Shown piece after piece: positions 50,092 through 57,320 of a stretch of 64,000 bases of DNA. Below the pieces are notes generated by a model. The model worked only from the letters and a program-made list of their open reading frames with translations. It was not told where the DNA came from and did no database searches. A program made the translations under genes and the position numbers. The number at the start of each line of letters is the position of its first letter. The first letter of the stretch is position 1. The DNA comes from Streptomyces sp. CB02923 (GTDB lineage Bacteria; Actinomycetota; Actinomycetes; Streptomycetales; Streptomycetaceae), in NCBI RefSeq assembly GCF_001905005.1, contig NZ_LWKZ01000012.1, positions 859,061 through 923,060 of the forward strand, given 5' to 3'.

Positions 50092-51158
50092 CGACACCGG
50101 GACGTACGGAACACCTGGTCCTGCCCGGAGTACTGACCGCCGAACAAGCGGCCCGTACGGTCGCCGGCATCGTGGCGACCCAGCGCGAGGACGGCGCGAT
50201 CCCCTGGTTCCGCGGCCACCACCTCGACCCGTGGGACCACACCGAGGCCGCCATGGCCCTGGACGCGGCCGGCGAGCACGAGCGCGCCGAAGCCGCGTAC
50301 GCCTGGCTCGTACGGCACCAGAACCCGGACGGCTCCTGGTACGCGGCCTACGCCGACGGGGACGCCGCCGCCCCCACCGACCGCGGCCGCGAGACCAACT
50401 TCTGCGCCTACATCGCCGTCGGAGTCTGGCACCACTACCTGTCCACCGGCGACGACACCTTCGTGGACCGCATGTGGCCCGCCGTCTACGCGGCCATGGA
50501 ATTCGTCCTGGAACTCCAGCAGCCCGGCGGCGAGATCGGCTGGAAGCGCGAGGACGACGGCACCCCCGTCACCGACGCGCTGCTGACCGGCTCCTCGTCC
50601 GTCTACCAGGCGCTGCGCTGCGCCCTCGCCCTCGCCGACCAGCGCGAGGAACCCCAGCCCGACTGGGAACTGGCCCTCGGCCGGCTCGGCCACGCCATCC
50701 AGCACCACCCGGAACGCTTCCTGGACAAGGCCCGCTACTCCATGGACTGGTACTACCCGGTCCTCGGCGGCGCCGTGCGCGGCACCGCCGCCAAGGACCG
50801 CGTCGAGTCCGCCTGGGAGGACTTCGTGGTCCCCGGCCTCGGCGTGCGCTGCGTGCTGCCCAACCCGTGGGTCACCGGCGGCGAGAGCGCCGAGCTGGCC
50901 CTGGCGCTCTGGGCGATGGGCGAGTCCGACCGCGCCGTGCAGATCCTCAAATGGGTCCAGCACCTGCGCGCCGACAGCGGCATGTACTGGACCGGGTACG
51001 TCTTCGACGACGACGCGGTCTGGCCCGAGGAACAGACCTCCTGGACGGCCGGTTCGATGCTGCTTGCCGTGGCCGCGCTGGGCGGGGACGAGGCGACCAC
51101 CGCCGTCTTCGGGGGCGAGCGCCTGCCGACGGGGCTGGACCCGGACTGCTGCCGCTGA
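50088..51158 (+). CDS. Prenyltransferase/squalene-cyclase-fold protein
   Basis: A 356-residue alpha-alpha toroid protein coupled to the methyltransferase (GTGA overlap). Repeats include AGIVATQREDGAIPWF, ERAEAAYAWLVRHQNPDGSWYAAY and TETNF-like RGRETNFCAYIAVGVWHHYLSTGDDTFV; the acidic DDDAVWPEEQTSW near the C-terminus recalls catalytic loops, but no canonical DxDD cyclase motif is present. Such proteins may bind isoprenoids or glycans. With a glycosyltransferase and a methyltransferase under a KstR-type operator, an isoprenoid or sterol-linked sugar is a reasonable guess, not proven. Confidence 0.8.
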   Translation: MTTPGRTEHLVLPGVLTAEQAARTVAGIVATQREDGAIPWFRGHHLDPWDHTEAAMALDAAGEHERAEAAYAWLVRHQNPDGSWYAAYADGDAAAPTDRGRETNFCAYIAVGVWHHYLSTGDDTFVDRMWPAVYAAMEFVLELQQPGGEIGWKREDDGTPVTDALLTGSSSVYQALRCALALADQREEPQPDWELALGRLGHAIQHHPERFLDKARYSMDWYYPVLGGAVRGTAAKDRVESAWEDFVVPGLGVRCVLPNPWVTGGESAELALALWAMGESDRAVQILKWVQHLRADSGMYWTGYVFDDDAVWPEEQTSWTAGSMLLAVAALGGDEATTAVFGGERLPTGLDPDCCR

Positions 51159-51183
51159 CGGTACGGGGGCTGCCGGGGGCCGC

Positions 51184-51519
51184 TCAGTGCTCGATCCGCC
51201 GGATACGGGCGGCCAGCGCGTGCCCGGCGAGCAGGTACACGAGCGCCGGCAGCCCGTAGTTCAGCAGCGTCCGCAGCCAGACCGTGTCGAAGGTGAACAG
51301 GTTGTAGGACCAGCCCGCCAGCCACCGCGCCGCGCCCTGGACGAAGTGCACCAGGTCGTTGGCGCGGTTCGCGTCGAGCAGATACATCACGATCCACAGG
51401 CCGAGGATCACGGCCGTGACGTCCGCGATGACGGTGACGGCCGTGGCCGCGTGGGTGCTTCCGTTTCCGTACCGGTGTCTCCTGGACATGACGCCCGGGT
51501 AGCCGCGTAAGCCCGCCAT
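51184..51519 (-). CDS. Small membrane protein, unknown function
   Basis: A 111-residue protein with two or three membrane helices (ATAVTVIADVTAVILGLWIVMYLL, TLLNYGLPALVYLLAGHALAARI) and an amphipathic middle (NRANDLVHFVQGAARWLAGWSYNLF). ATG at 51519 is chosen because GAGGGGAAG lies 6 bases upstream; an internal ATG at 51489 lacks a ribosome site. It is convergent with the cyclase-fold gene. The VHFVQGAA.WLAGWS...F.....WLR..LNYGLPA pattern is shared by small actinobacterial membrane proteins without assigned role. Confidence 0.7.
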   Translation of the reverse strand: MAGLRGYPGVMSRRHRYGNGSTHAATAVTVIADVTAVILGLWIVMYLLDANRANDLVHFVQGAARWLAGWSYNLFTFDTVWLRTLLNYGLPALVYLLAGHALAARIRRIEH

Positions 51520-51601
51520 AAACAACTTCCCCTCGACGCCGCCCTGTTCACCACGAACCCCGGAAGCCGGCCGCCCGCACCGCCCCATTACTGTGCGACC
51601 C

Positions 51602-52405
51602 ATGACGACCATGACCGGAATACTCGACCACGACCGCTACTGCGCCGAAGTCCTCGCCGAGGCCGACCGGTTCCGGCAGACCGTGCGCGGCGCCGACCTG
51701 ACGGCACCCGTACCGACCTGCCCGGAATGGACCCTCGAAGACCTCGTACGGCACGTCGGCGGCGCGTACCGCTGGGCGGGCGAGACCGTACGGACCCGGG
51801 CCACCGAGATGGTGCCGTTCGACGCGGTCCCGGAGCGCGAGGGCCCGCCGGCCGACGACCCGGCGGCGCTGGACGCCTGGCTGGCCGAGGGCGCCCGGCT
51901 GGCCGTCGACGCGATGCGCGAGGCGGGCCCCGACGCGCCGGTCTGGGCCTGGGCACCGGGACAGCGCTCCGGTTTCTGGCCCCGGCGGATGACCCACGAG
52001 GCGATCGTCCACCGGGCCGACGCGGTCGCCGCGACGGGCGCCGCCTTCCCCCTCGACCCCGCGGTGGCCGCCGACACCATCGAGGAGTGGACGCAGCTGA
52101 TCTGCCTGATCACCACCCTGAAGCCCGACCACGGCCTCAACCGCTTCCTCGGCACCGGCCGCACCCTGCGCCTGCACGCCACCGACACCCCGCCCGGCAC
52201 CCCCGCCGACTGGCTCCTCGACTACACCGGCCCCACCCCCACCTACCACCACACCTCCGACGCCCCGGCCACCGTCACCGTCCAGGCCCCCGCCGCCGAC
52301 CTCCTCCGCGTCTACTACCGCCGCCTCCCGGCCGACACCCCGGGCGTGGAAATCACCGGCGACCGCCCGTTCCTGGAGGAGTGGCTGGCGGCGGCCACGT
52401 TCTGA
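51602..52405 (+). CDS. Maleylpyruvate isomerase-type mycothiol-dependent enzyme
   Basis: A 267-residue protein of the DinB-related maleylpyruvate isomerase N-domain family. The N-terminal four-helix bundle has the metal His in LEDLVRHVGGAYRWAG and MTHEAIVHRADAVA (H-x3-H). The C-terminal SCP2-like/MDMPI_C domain runs from about 170 (LRLHATDTPPGTPADWLLDYTG...ATVTVQAPAADLLRVYYRRLP). These enzymes use mycothiol as cofactor in isomerisation or detoxification. ATG at 51602 is preferred; a GTG at 51593 adds three residues. Its substrate is unknown. Confidence 0.88.
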   Translation: MTTMTGILDHDRYCAEVLAEADRFRQTVRGADLTAPVPTCPEWTLEDLVRHVGGAYRWAGETVRTRATEMVPFDAVPEREGPPADDPAALDAWLAEGARLAVDAMREAGPDAPVWAWAPGQRSGFWPRRMTHEAIVHRADAVAATGAAFPLDPAVAADTIEEWTQLICLITTLKPDHGLNRFLGTGRTLRLHATDTPPGTPADWLLDYTGPTPTYHHTSDAPATVTVQAPAADLLRVYYRRLPADTPGVEITGDRPFLEEWLAAATF

Positions 52406-52463
52406 GGGAACGGGCCACCGGCCGGGACGGCACGCCGGGACAGCGGGGCCGGGCCGCTCCGCG

Positions 52464-52775
52464 TCAGGCGGCGTGCGGGACGAAGGACAGCGACACCTCG
52501 TCCGAGTCGATGGAAAGGTCGAGCTGAGCATCGAGGGCACCCGCCAGCCGGCGCAGCAACGGCAGCGTCGGCACCGTCCCGCCCCCCTCGATCCGCTCGA
52601 CCTCCTCCTCACCGAGCCCGGCCCGGCGGGCCAGCTCACCCACCGTCATCCCGAGCACGCCGCGAAAGTCGAACACCGCCTGCCCAAGCGCAATCGCCGC
52701 CCCCGCCTCCACGTAGGCGGGGTCCGCCCGGTGCTCGTCCGGTACTTGCCACTGCGTGTGGTATCCGCGTTTCAT
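52464..52775 (-). CDS. XRE-family antitoxin-like regulator (orphan)
   Basis: A 103-residue protein with a helix-turn-helix (about 40-90): MTVGELARRAGLGEEEVERIEGGGTVPTLPLLRRLAGALDAQLDLSID. The N-terminal MKRGYHTQWQVPDEHRADPAYVEAGAAIALGQAVFDFR is typical of HigA-like antitoxins that follow a RelE/HigB-type toxin. Its ATG overlaps the stop codon of an 18-codon toxin remnant directly upstream, so the cognate toxin has been lost. It may still bind its own promoter. Confidence 0.82.
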   Translation of the reverse strand: MKRGYHTQWQVPDEHRADPAYVEAGAAIALGQAVFDFRGVLGMTVGELARRAGLGEEEVERIEGGGTVPTLPLLRRLAGALDAQLDLSIDSDEVSLSFVPHAA

Positions 52776-52828
52776 CCGTGAGCTCCGCTGACCTCAGGTT
52801 CGATCTCCAGCGCGTACGGAGCTTCCAT
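52772..52828 (-). pseudogene. Remnant of a RelE/HigB-type toxin gene
   Basis: Upstream of the antitoxin an 18-residue frame begins MEAPYALEIEPEV and then goes directly to SGAHG and a stop that overlaps the antitoxin ATG (ATGA). The first 13 residues match the start of actinobacterial RelE-type toxins (M-x-x-P-Y-x-L/I-E-I-E-P-E-V-R..W), which are usually about 120 residues. The body of the toxin is deleted while start and stop junctions remain. Confidence 0.6.
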
Positions 52829-52910
52829 GGCGCGAGGCTAGGTGGGCAAGGAGGCGCGTGGGTGGTGGAGGGTGTGTGGTTCACCCGTGTGGGGTGGGGC
52901 TGCTGGTGGG

Positions 52911-53921
52911 TCAGCTGTTCAGTTCCGCCAGAACCCGGAGGGTTTGCACGTCCGGGGCCGTGACGAGGAGGTCGGTCACCGGGCCCTGGCGCCAGGTGGT
53001 GAGGCGGTCGGCCAGGCGGGGGCGGGGGCCGATGAGGGAGATGGCGTCGGCGAAGGTGTCGGGGACGGCGTGGACGGCTTCGTCTCTGCGGCCCTGGAGG
53101 AAGAGGTCCTGGATGCGGCGGGCCTCCTCCTCGTGGCCCATGCGGGCCATCAGGTCCGCGTGGAAGTTGCGGGCCGCGTGGCCCATGCCGCCGATGTAGA
53201 AGGCGAGCATGGCCTTGACGGGGAGCAGGCCCTCGGCCACGTCGTCGCAGACCCGGGCGTGGGCCATCGGCGCGACGAGGAAGCCTTCGGGGGCGTCGGC
53301 GAGGGATGCCTCGTACACGTCGGTGCGGTACGGGGACCAGTACAGCGGGAGCCAGCCGTCGGCGATGCGGGCGGTCTGCGCGATGTTCCTGGGGCCCTCG
53401 GCGCCGAGGAGGACGGGGAGGCCGGAGCGGCGGGGGTGGGTGATGGGCTTGAGGGGCTTGCCGAGGCCGGTGCCGTCGGGGCCGCGGTAGGGGAGCGGGT
53501 GGAAGCGGCCGTCGAGGGTCACGGGGGCTTCCCGGCGCAGCACCTGGCGCACGATGTCCACGTACTCGCGGGTGGCGGTGAGCGGGCTCGCGGGGAACGG
53601 GCGGCCGTACCAGCCCTCCACCACCTGCGGCCCGGACAGGCCGAGCCCGAGCAGCATCCGGCCGCCGGAGAGGTGGTCCAGGGTCAGCGCCTGCATCGCG
53701 GTGGCGGTGGGGGTGCGGGCGGCCATCTGGGCGATGGCGGTGCCCAGTTTTATCCGGGTGGTGTGGGCGGCGATCCAGGTGAGGGTGGTGAAGGCGTCGG
53801 AGCCCCAGGCTTCCGCGGTCCACACCGAGTCGTAGCCCAGCCGTTCGGCCTCCTGGGCGAGTTCGACGTGCCGGGGGTCGGGGCCGCGGCCCCAGTAGCC
53901 GAGTGCCAGGCCGAGTCGCAT
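52911..53921 (-). CDS. LLM-class F420-dependent oxidoreductase
   Basis: A 336-residue luciferase-like (beta/alpha)8 protein. It begins MRLGLALGYWGRGPDPRHVELAQEAERLGYDSVWTAEAWGSDAFTTLTWIAAHT and includes LGTAIAQMAARTPTATAMQALTLDHLSGGRMLLGLGLSG, the standard cofactor-side blocks of F420-binding family members (TIGR03559-like). Reduced F420 would be the hydride carrier; the substrate is unknown. ATG at 53921 follows GGGAGGGG. A perfect 13-bp palindrome lies 57 bases upstream. Confidence 0.88.
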   Translation of the reverse strand: MRLGLALGYWGRGPDPRHVELAQEAERLGYDSVWTAEAWGSDAFTTLTWIAAHTTRIKLGTAIAQMAARTPTATAMQALTLDHLSGGRMLLGLGLSGPQVVEGWYGRPFPASPLTATREYVDIVRQVLRREAPVTLDGRFHPLPYRGPDGTGLGKPLKPITHPRRSGLPVLLGAEGPRNIAQTARIADGWLPLYWSPYRTDVYEASLADAPEGFLVAPMAHARVCDDVAEGLLPVKAMLAFYIGGMGHAARNFHADLMARMGHEEEARRIQDLFLQGRRDEAVHAVPDTFADAISLIGPRPRLADRLTTWRQGPVTDLLVTAPDVQTLRVLAELNS

Positions 53922-53977
53922 GGTGGTGCCCCTCCCGTGCCGCCCTCCGTTGCCGCCCTGCCGGTGCCGGACGGCGT

Positions 53978-53990
53978 ACTGACGGTCAGT
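53978..53990. promoter_or_regulatory. Palindromic operator ACTGACGGTCAGT
   Basis: A perfect ACTGAC-G-GTCAGT palindrome 57-69 bases before the luciferase-like oxidoreductase (minus strand). This is the usual shape of TetR-family operators (TGACxGTCA). No TetR gene is adjacent, so the repressor acts from elsewhere. Confidence 0.6.
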
Positions 53991-54049
53991 CAGGTGCGGT
54001 CGGTGCACTGTATGGGGGGTGGTGGGGGAAGGGAAGGGCGGGTACGGCG

Positions 54050-54082
54050 ACGGCCCCTCGCCCGGAGCGGGCGAGGGGCCGT
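54050..54082 (-). terminator. Strong terminator hairpin
   Basis: A perfect 15-bp stem ACGGCCCCTCGCCCG / CGGGCGAGGGGCCGT with a GAG loop, 22 bases after the minus-strand DUF5336-type gene. Confidence 0.85.
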
Positions 54083-54104
54083 ACGGCGTGGGTGGCGGCC
54101 GGTG

Positions 54105-55004
54105 TCAGCCGCGCTGGATGCCGGTCGTGTCCTGGAGGACGCCGCGGCGCCCGTCCTGCGTCTGCGCGATGAGCGCCTGGCCGCGCTGGTCCACGGCCAG
54201 GTACCAGGTACCCGGCGCCAGTTCGGCGATCGGCGTCGGCGCGCCGTCCTCGCCGTACAGCGGACGCGCCACCGGCACCGCGAACCAGAACGGTGCGAAG
54301 TCCGTGGCGGGCGCCGGCTGCTGCGCGGCGGCGGGCGAGGGCTGCTGGCCGCCGTACGACTGCGGGCCGGGCTGACCGGGCTGGCCGCCCTGCCCCGGCT
54401 GGCCCTGCCCCGGCTGCCCCTGCCCCGGCTGGGGCTGGCCCTGGCCGGGCTGCTGGGCGCCCGGGTAGCCGTACCCGCCGTGGCCCGGCTGCTGCTGGTG
54501 GGCGCCGGGGTAGCCGTACCCCTGGCCCGGTGCCGCGCCGTACGGGGACGGGGCCTGCGGCCGCGGGGCCGGGACGAGACCGGCCTTCAGGGCCGGTACC
54601 AGCGGTGTGGCCACGGCCGCGCCCGCCAGCACGAGCGCGGCGATCAGGCCGAGGATCAGGCCGGCGCCCGCGCCGCCGCTGTTGACGGTCGTCCAGAAGG
54701 CGAACCAGGCGACGAACACGGTCCACGCGACGCCGAACTGCCCGAGGTCGAGGCCGGCGACCTTCAGCGGCTGCGGCAGGGCGCGCGCCACGACGATCAG
54801 GGCGGCCGCGATCACGCCGGCCAGGAACATGCCCATCAGCAGGGACAGCGAGTCCCAGGCGTTCGCGGACGTGACCTTCGGGCAGAAGCTGCCGGTGCAG
54901 TCCGATCCGTCGTACGAACTGATGTCGAGAAACGAGGCGATGAACAGCAACACCGCTGCTCCGATCACCACGCCGTCGCCTCTAGTGAGGGAGCGGATGT
55001 TCAC
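54105..55004 (-). CDS. DUF5336-like membrane protein with Pro/Gln/Gly-rich linker
   Basis: A 299-residue protein. Four membrane helices lie between 12 and about 140 (GVVIGAAVLLFIASFLDISSY, LSLLMGMFLAGVIAAALIVVA, GVAWTVFVAWFAFWTTV, GLILGLIAALVLAGAAVATPL). A low-complexity stretch of GYGYPGAHQQQPGHG and PGQGQPGQGQ repeats follows, then a small C-terminal domain (FAPFWFAVPVARPLYGED...TPIAELAPGTWYLAVDQRGQALIAQTQDGRRGVLQD). The layout fits actinobacterial DUF5336 proteins; the C-terminal segment looks like a short beta domain. AAAGGA precedes the GTG. Role unknown. Confidence 0.75.
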   Translation of the reverse strand: MNIRSLTRGDGVVIGAAVLLFIASFLDISSYDGSDCTGSFCPKVTSANAWDSLSLLMGMFLAGVIAAALIVVARALPQPLKVAGLDLGQFGVAWTVFVAWFAFWTTVNSGGAGAGLILGLIAALVLAGAAVATPLVPALKAGLVPAPRPQAPSPYGAAPGQGYGYPGAHQQQPGHGGYGYPGAQQPGQGQPQPGQGQPGQGQPGQGGQPGQPGPQSYGGQQPSPAAAQQPAPATDFAPFWFAVPVARPLYGEDGAPTPIAELAPGTWYLAVDQRGQALIAQTQDGRRGVLQDTTGIQRG

Positions 55005-55180
55005 GTAAGGGTCCTTTGTCGGTTCCGGTGTTCTGGTCTTCGCTGTCGCTGCCGTCTGCGCTGGTGGGCGCGTGGCGAGGCATGGGGTGGCCCCCCATCG
55101 TAAGGGGGAACCTACCGCCGGATCCTGTGGGCCGTCTTGTCGGTATCGGTCAGGTGTCGAGCCGGTATCGGCACGGGCCG

Positions 55181-56176
55181 CTACCGGGTCAGGAAGCCCG
55201 TAATGCCCTCGGCGATGCCGCGGGCGGCCTTTTCCCGCCATTGCGGATCGGTCAATTGCGCGGCGTCCTTCGGGTCCCGCATATTGCCGCACTCCAGGAA
55301 CACCTTGGGAATGGCGGAGAGGTTGAGGCCGCCGAGGTCGGACCGTACGACCAACCCGGTGCCGCCGCCGAGGTAATTGGACGGGGCGCTCCCGGTGGCC
55401 GCCACGAACCGGCCCGCCAGGTGTTCGCCGAGCTGCCGCGACGGGCCGACGATGGCGGACGTGTCCGCCGCGCCCGCGGTGACGCGTCCGGGCAGGATCA
55501 CGTGGAAACCGCGGTTGCCGTCGCCCGCTCCGTCGGCGTGTACGGACACCGCGGCGTCGGCCTTCGCCTCGTTCCCGGCGCGGGCCCGCTCGTCCACGCA
55601 CGGGCCGTACGGGCGGTCGCCGTCCTGGGTGAAGACGACCTCGGCGCCCTCGGCCTGGAGGAGGGTACGGGCGCGCCGCGCCACGTCCAGGGTGAAGGAC
55701 GCCTCGGCGTAGCCGTCGTTGGTGGAGGTGCCGGTGGTGTCGCACTCCTTGTGCGCGTTGCCGACGTCCACCTGGCGTGCGATCTCGCGGGTGTGGTCGC
55801 GGTTGCCGGGGTTGTGGCCGGGGTCGAGGAGGACGGTCCGGCCCTTGAGGCGGGTGCCGGCGCGGCCGCCGGGCCCGGCCTCGTCGCCCTTGCCGTCGTG
55901 GTCCCCGTTCTTCCCGGCGTTCCCGCCGTCCGTTCTGCCCGCGCCGTCCTTGTCGTGGGCGCCGCTCCCGCCGGGGGCGCCGTCAGTGCCGGGCTGGCCG
56001 CCGGGGGACGCCGGGCTCGCCGCGGGCAGGGCCTTGGACGGCTTGTCGCCGCCGGGCCCGCTCGCGGACCGCCAGATCAGCCAGCCCGCCGCGCAGGCGG
56101 CCAGCAGCGCGGCCAGGACGACGACGAGGGTGCCGCCGAAGCGGCGGTGCGGGGGGAATGTACTGCCGTTCGTCAC
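55181..56176 (-). CDS. N-acetylmuramoyl-L-alanine amidase (Amidase_3)
   Basis: A 331-residue zinc amidase: an N-terminal membrane anchor (about 14-36), a Gly/Asp/Lys-rich linker to about 110, then the Amidase_3 domain. Ligands are His in VLLDPGHNPGN, Glu in TNDGYAEASFTLDVARRA and His in AAVSVHADGAG; the catalytic Glu lies in PKVFLECGNMRDPKDA. It cuts the amide bond between MurNAc and L-Ala in peptidoglycan, at the outer face of the membrane. GTG at 56176. The Cys pair in AHKECDTT/YGPCVDE may form a disulfide. Confidence 0.92.
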   Translation of the reverse strand: MTNGSTFPPHRRFGGTLVVVLAALLAACAAGWLIWRSASGPGGDKPSKALPAASPASPGGQPGTDGAPGGSGAHDKDGAGRTDGGNAGKNGDHDGKGDEAGPGGRAGTRLKGRTVLLDPGHNPGNRDHTREIARQVDVGNAHKECDTTGTSTNDGYAEASFTLDVARRARTLLQAEGAEVVFTQDGDRPYGPCVDERARAGNEAKADAAVSVHADGAGDGNRGFHVILPGRVTAGAADTSAIVGPSRQLGEHLAGRFVAATGSAPSNYLGGGTGLVVRSDLGGLNLSAIPKVFLECGNMRDPKDAAQLTDPQWREKAARGIAEGITGFLTR

Positions 56177-56197
56177 ATCGCGATCGTAGTGGTGAGG

Positions 56198-56848
56198 TCA
56201 GTGCCCTTCACCGGTACGACGCAGCACGTGCAGCGATCCGTGTACCGACATTTCGGTGAAGGCGCCGGATTCCAGGGCGCGGCGGTAGACGCGGTACGGG
56301 GCCTGGCCGCCGTCCGCGGGGTCGGCGAAGACGTCGTGGATGACGAGCAGCCCGCCGGGTGCGACGTGCGGCGCCCAGCCCTCGTAGTCGGCGGTGGCGT
56401 GCTCGTCGGTGTGGCCGCCGTCGATGAAGACCAGGCCGACGGGTGTGTTCCAGAGCGCGGCGACCTGCGGGGAACGGCCCACCAGGGCGACGACGTGGTC
56501 CTCCAGCCCGGCCGCGTGCAGCGTGCGGCGGAAGGCCGGCAGGGTGTCCATCAGGCCGACGGCGGGGTCGACCACGGACGGGTCGTGGTACTCCCAGCCG
56601 GGCTGCTGCTCCTCGCTGCCGCGGTGGTGGTCGACGGTGACGGCCGTCACGCCCGCGGCGCGCGCGGCGTCGGCGAGGAGAATCGTGGACCGGCCGCAAT
56701 AGGTGCCGACCTCGACGAGCGGCAGCCCCAGCTCCGCCGCTTCCCCGGCGGCCCCGTAAAGGGCCAGCCCTTCGTCGAGCGGCATGAAACCCTTTGCGGC
56801 CTCGAATGCGGCGAGTATCTCCGGCTTGGGGGTGTTCGCGGCGGCCAT
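56198..56848 (-). CDS. Class I SAM-dependent methyltransferase (CmcI/O-methyltransferase type)
   Basis: A 216-residue enzyme. SAM motif LVEVGTYCGRSTILLADAA, the acidic residue in TVDHHRGSEEQQPGWEYHDP, VFIDGGHTDEHATADYEGWAPHVAPGGLLVIHDVFADP, and a short C-terminus. The DGGHTD...D metal-like cluster resembles CmcI and rhamnosyl O-methyltransferases that use Mg2+. AGAGGAGGA gives a strong start. It is encoded just upstream of the amidase on the same strand (21-bp gap) and may share its transcript. Substrate unknown. Confidence 0.85.
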   Translation of the reverse strand: MAAANTPKPEILAAFEAAKGFMPLDEGLALYGAAGEAAELGLPLVEVGTYCGRSTILLADAARAAGVTAVTVDHHRGSEEQQPGWEYHDPSVVDPAVGLMDTLPAFRRTLHAAGLEDHVVALVGRSPQVAALWNTPVGLVFIDGGHTDEHATADYEGWAPHVAPGGLLVIHDVFADPADGGQAPYRVYRRALESGAFTEMSVHGSLHVLRRTGEGH

Positions 56849-57295
56849 GGGGATTCCTCCTCTGTCGTGCGGTCACCGGGTGTACGGCGGTGACTCATAA
56901 CGACGGATCGTACGTGCCCGTAATTCGCGGGAAGGGCGGGCGGGCGTCCGGCGGCGGGGCGGCGGGGAATGAGCCGCGTATTCCGGATGAGGGCTGTGCG
57001 GGGTATGAGGGCTATGCGGACCATGAGGGCCATGAGGGCTATGCGGCCGCACGCCCCGCGCGGAATCCGGACCGCCCCGCTGCATTCCGTACGACACGGC
57101 CTCCGGGCCCGCCGGATTCCGTACGGTCTCCGGGGCCGGGTACGTGGCGCCTCCTCGCCGGACGTGTCCCGACCGTCCCGCCCGTCCGTCCCGTCGTCCC
57201 GTCCGTCCGGACGCGTCCCGCCCTTCCCGCCCGCCCGTCCCGTCGCCCCGCCCGTCCGGCCTGGAGCGCGTGCCTCATCTGACCTACCGTCAGTT
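56849..57295. other. Gap with repeats upstream of the acyl-CoA dehydrogenase
   Basis: No gene seen. At 56987-57049 an ATGAGGGCTATGCGG-type 18-bp repeat with a 9-bp subunit occurs about 3.5 times. From 57160 to 57262 the sequence is C-rich with repeated CCCGTC. CTGAC-CTACC-GTCAG (57279-57293) is a small inverted repeat just before the operator. Confidence 0.5.
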
Positions 57296-57309
57296 TGAAA
57301 CGTGTTCTA
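57296..57309. promoter_or_regulatory. KstR-type operator overlapping the acyl-CoA dehydrogenase promoter
   Basis: TGAAACGTGTTCTA, a perfect match to TnnAACnnGTTnnA (reverse strand TAGAACACGTTTCA). It ends 11 bases before the ATG. TAGTCT (57308-57313) is a good -10 box, placing transcription at or next to the start codon, so the mRNA may be leaderless. Confidence 0.85.
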
Positions 57310-57320
57310 GTCTGCCCGGC

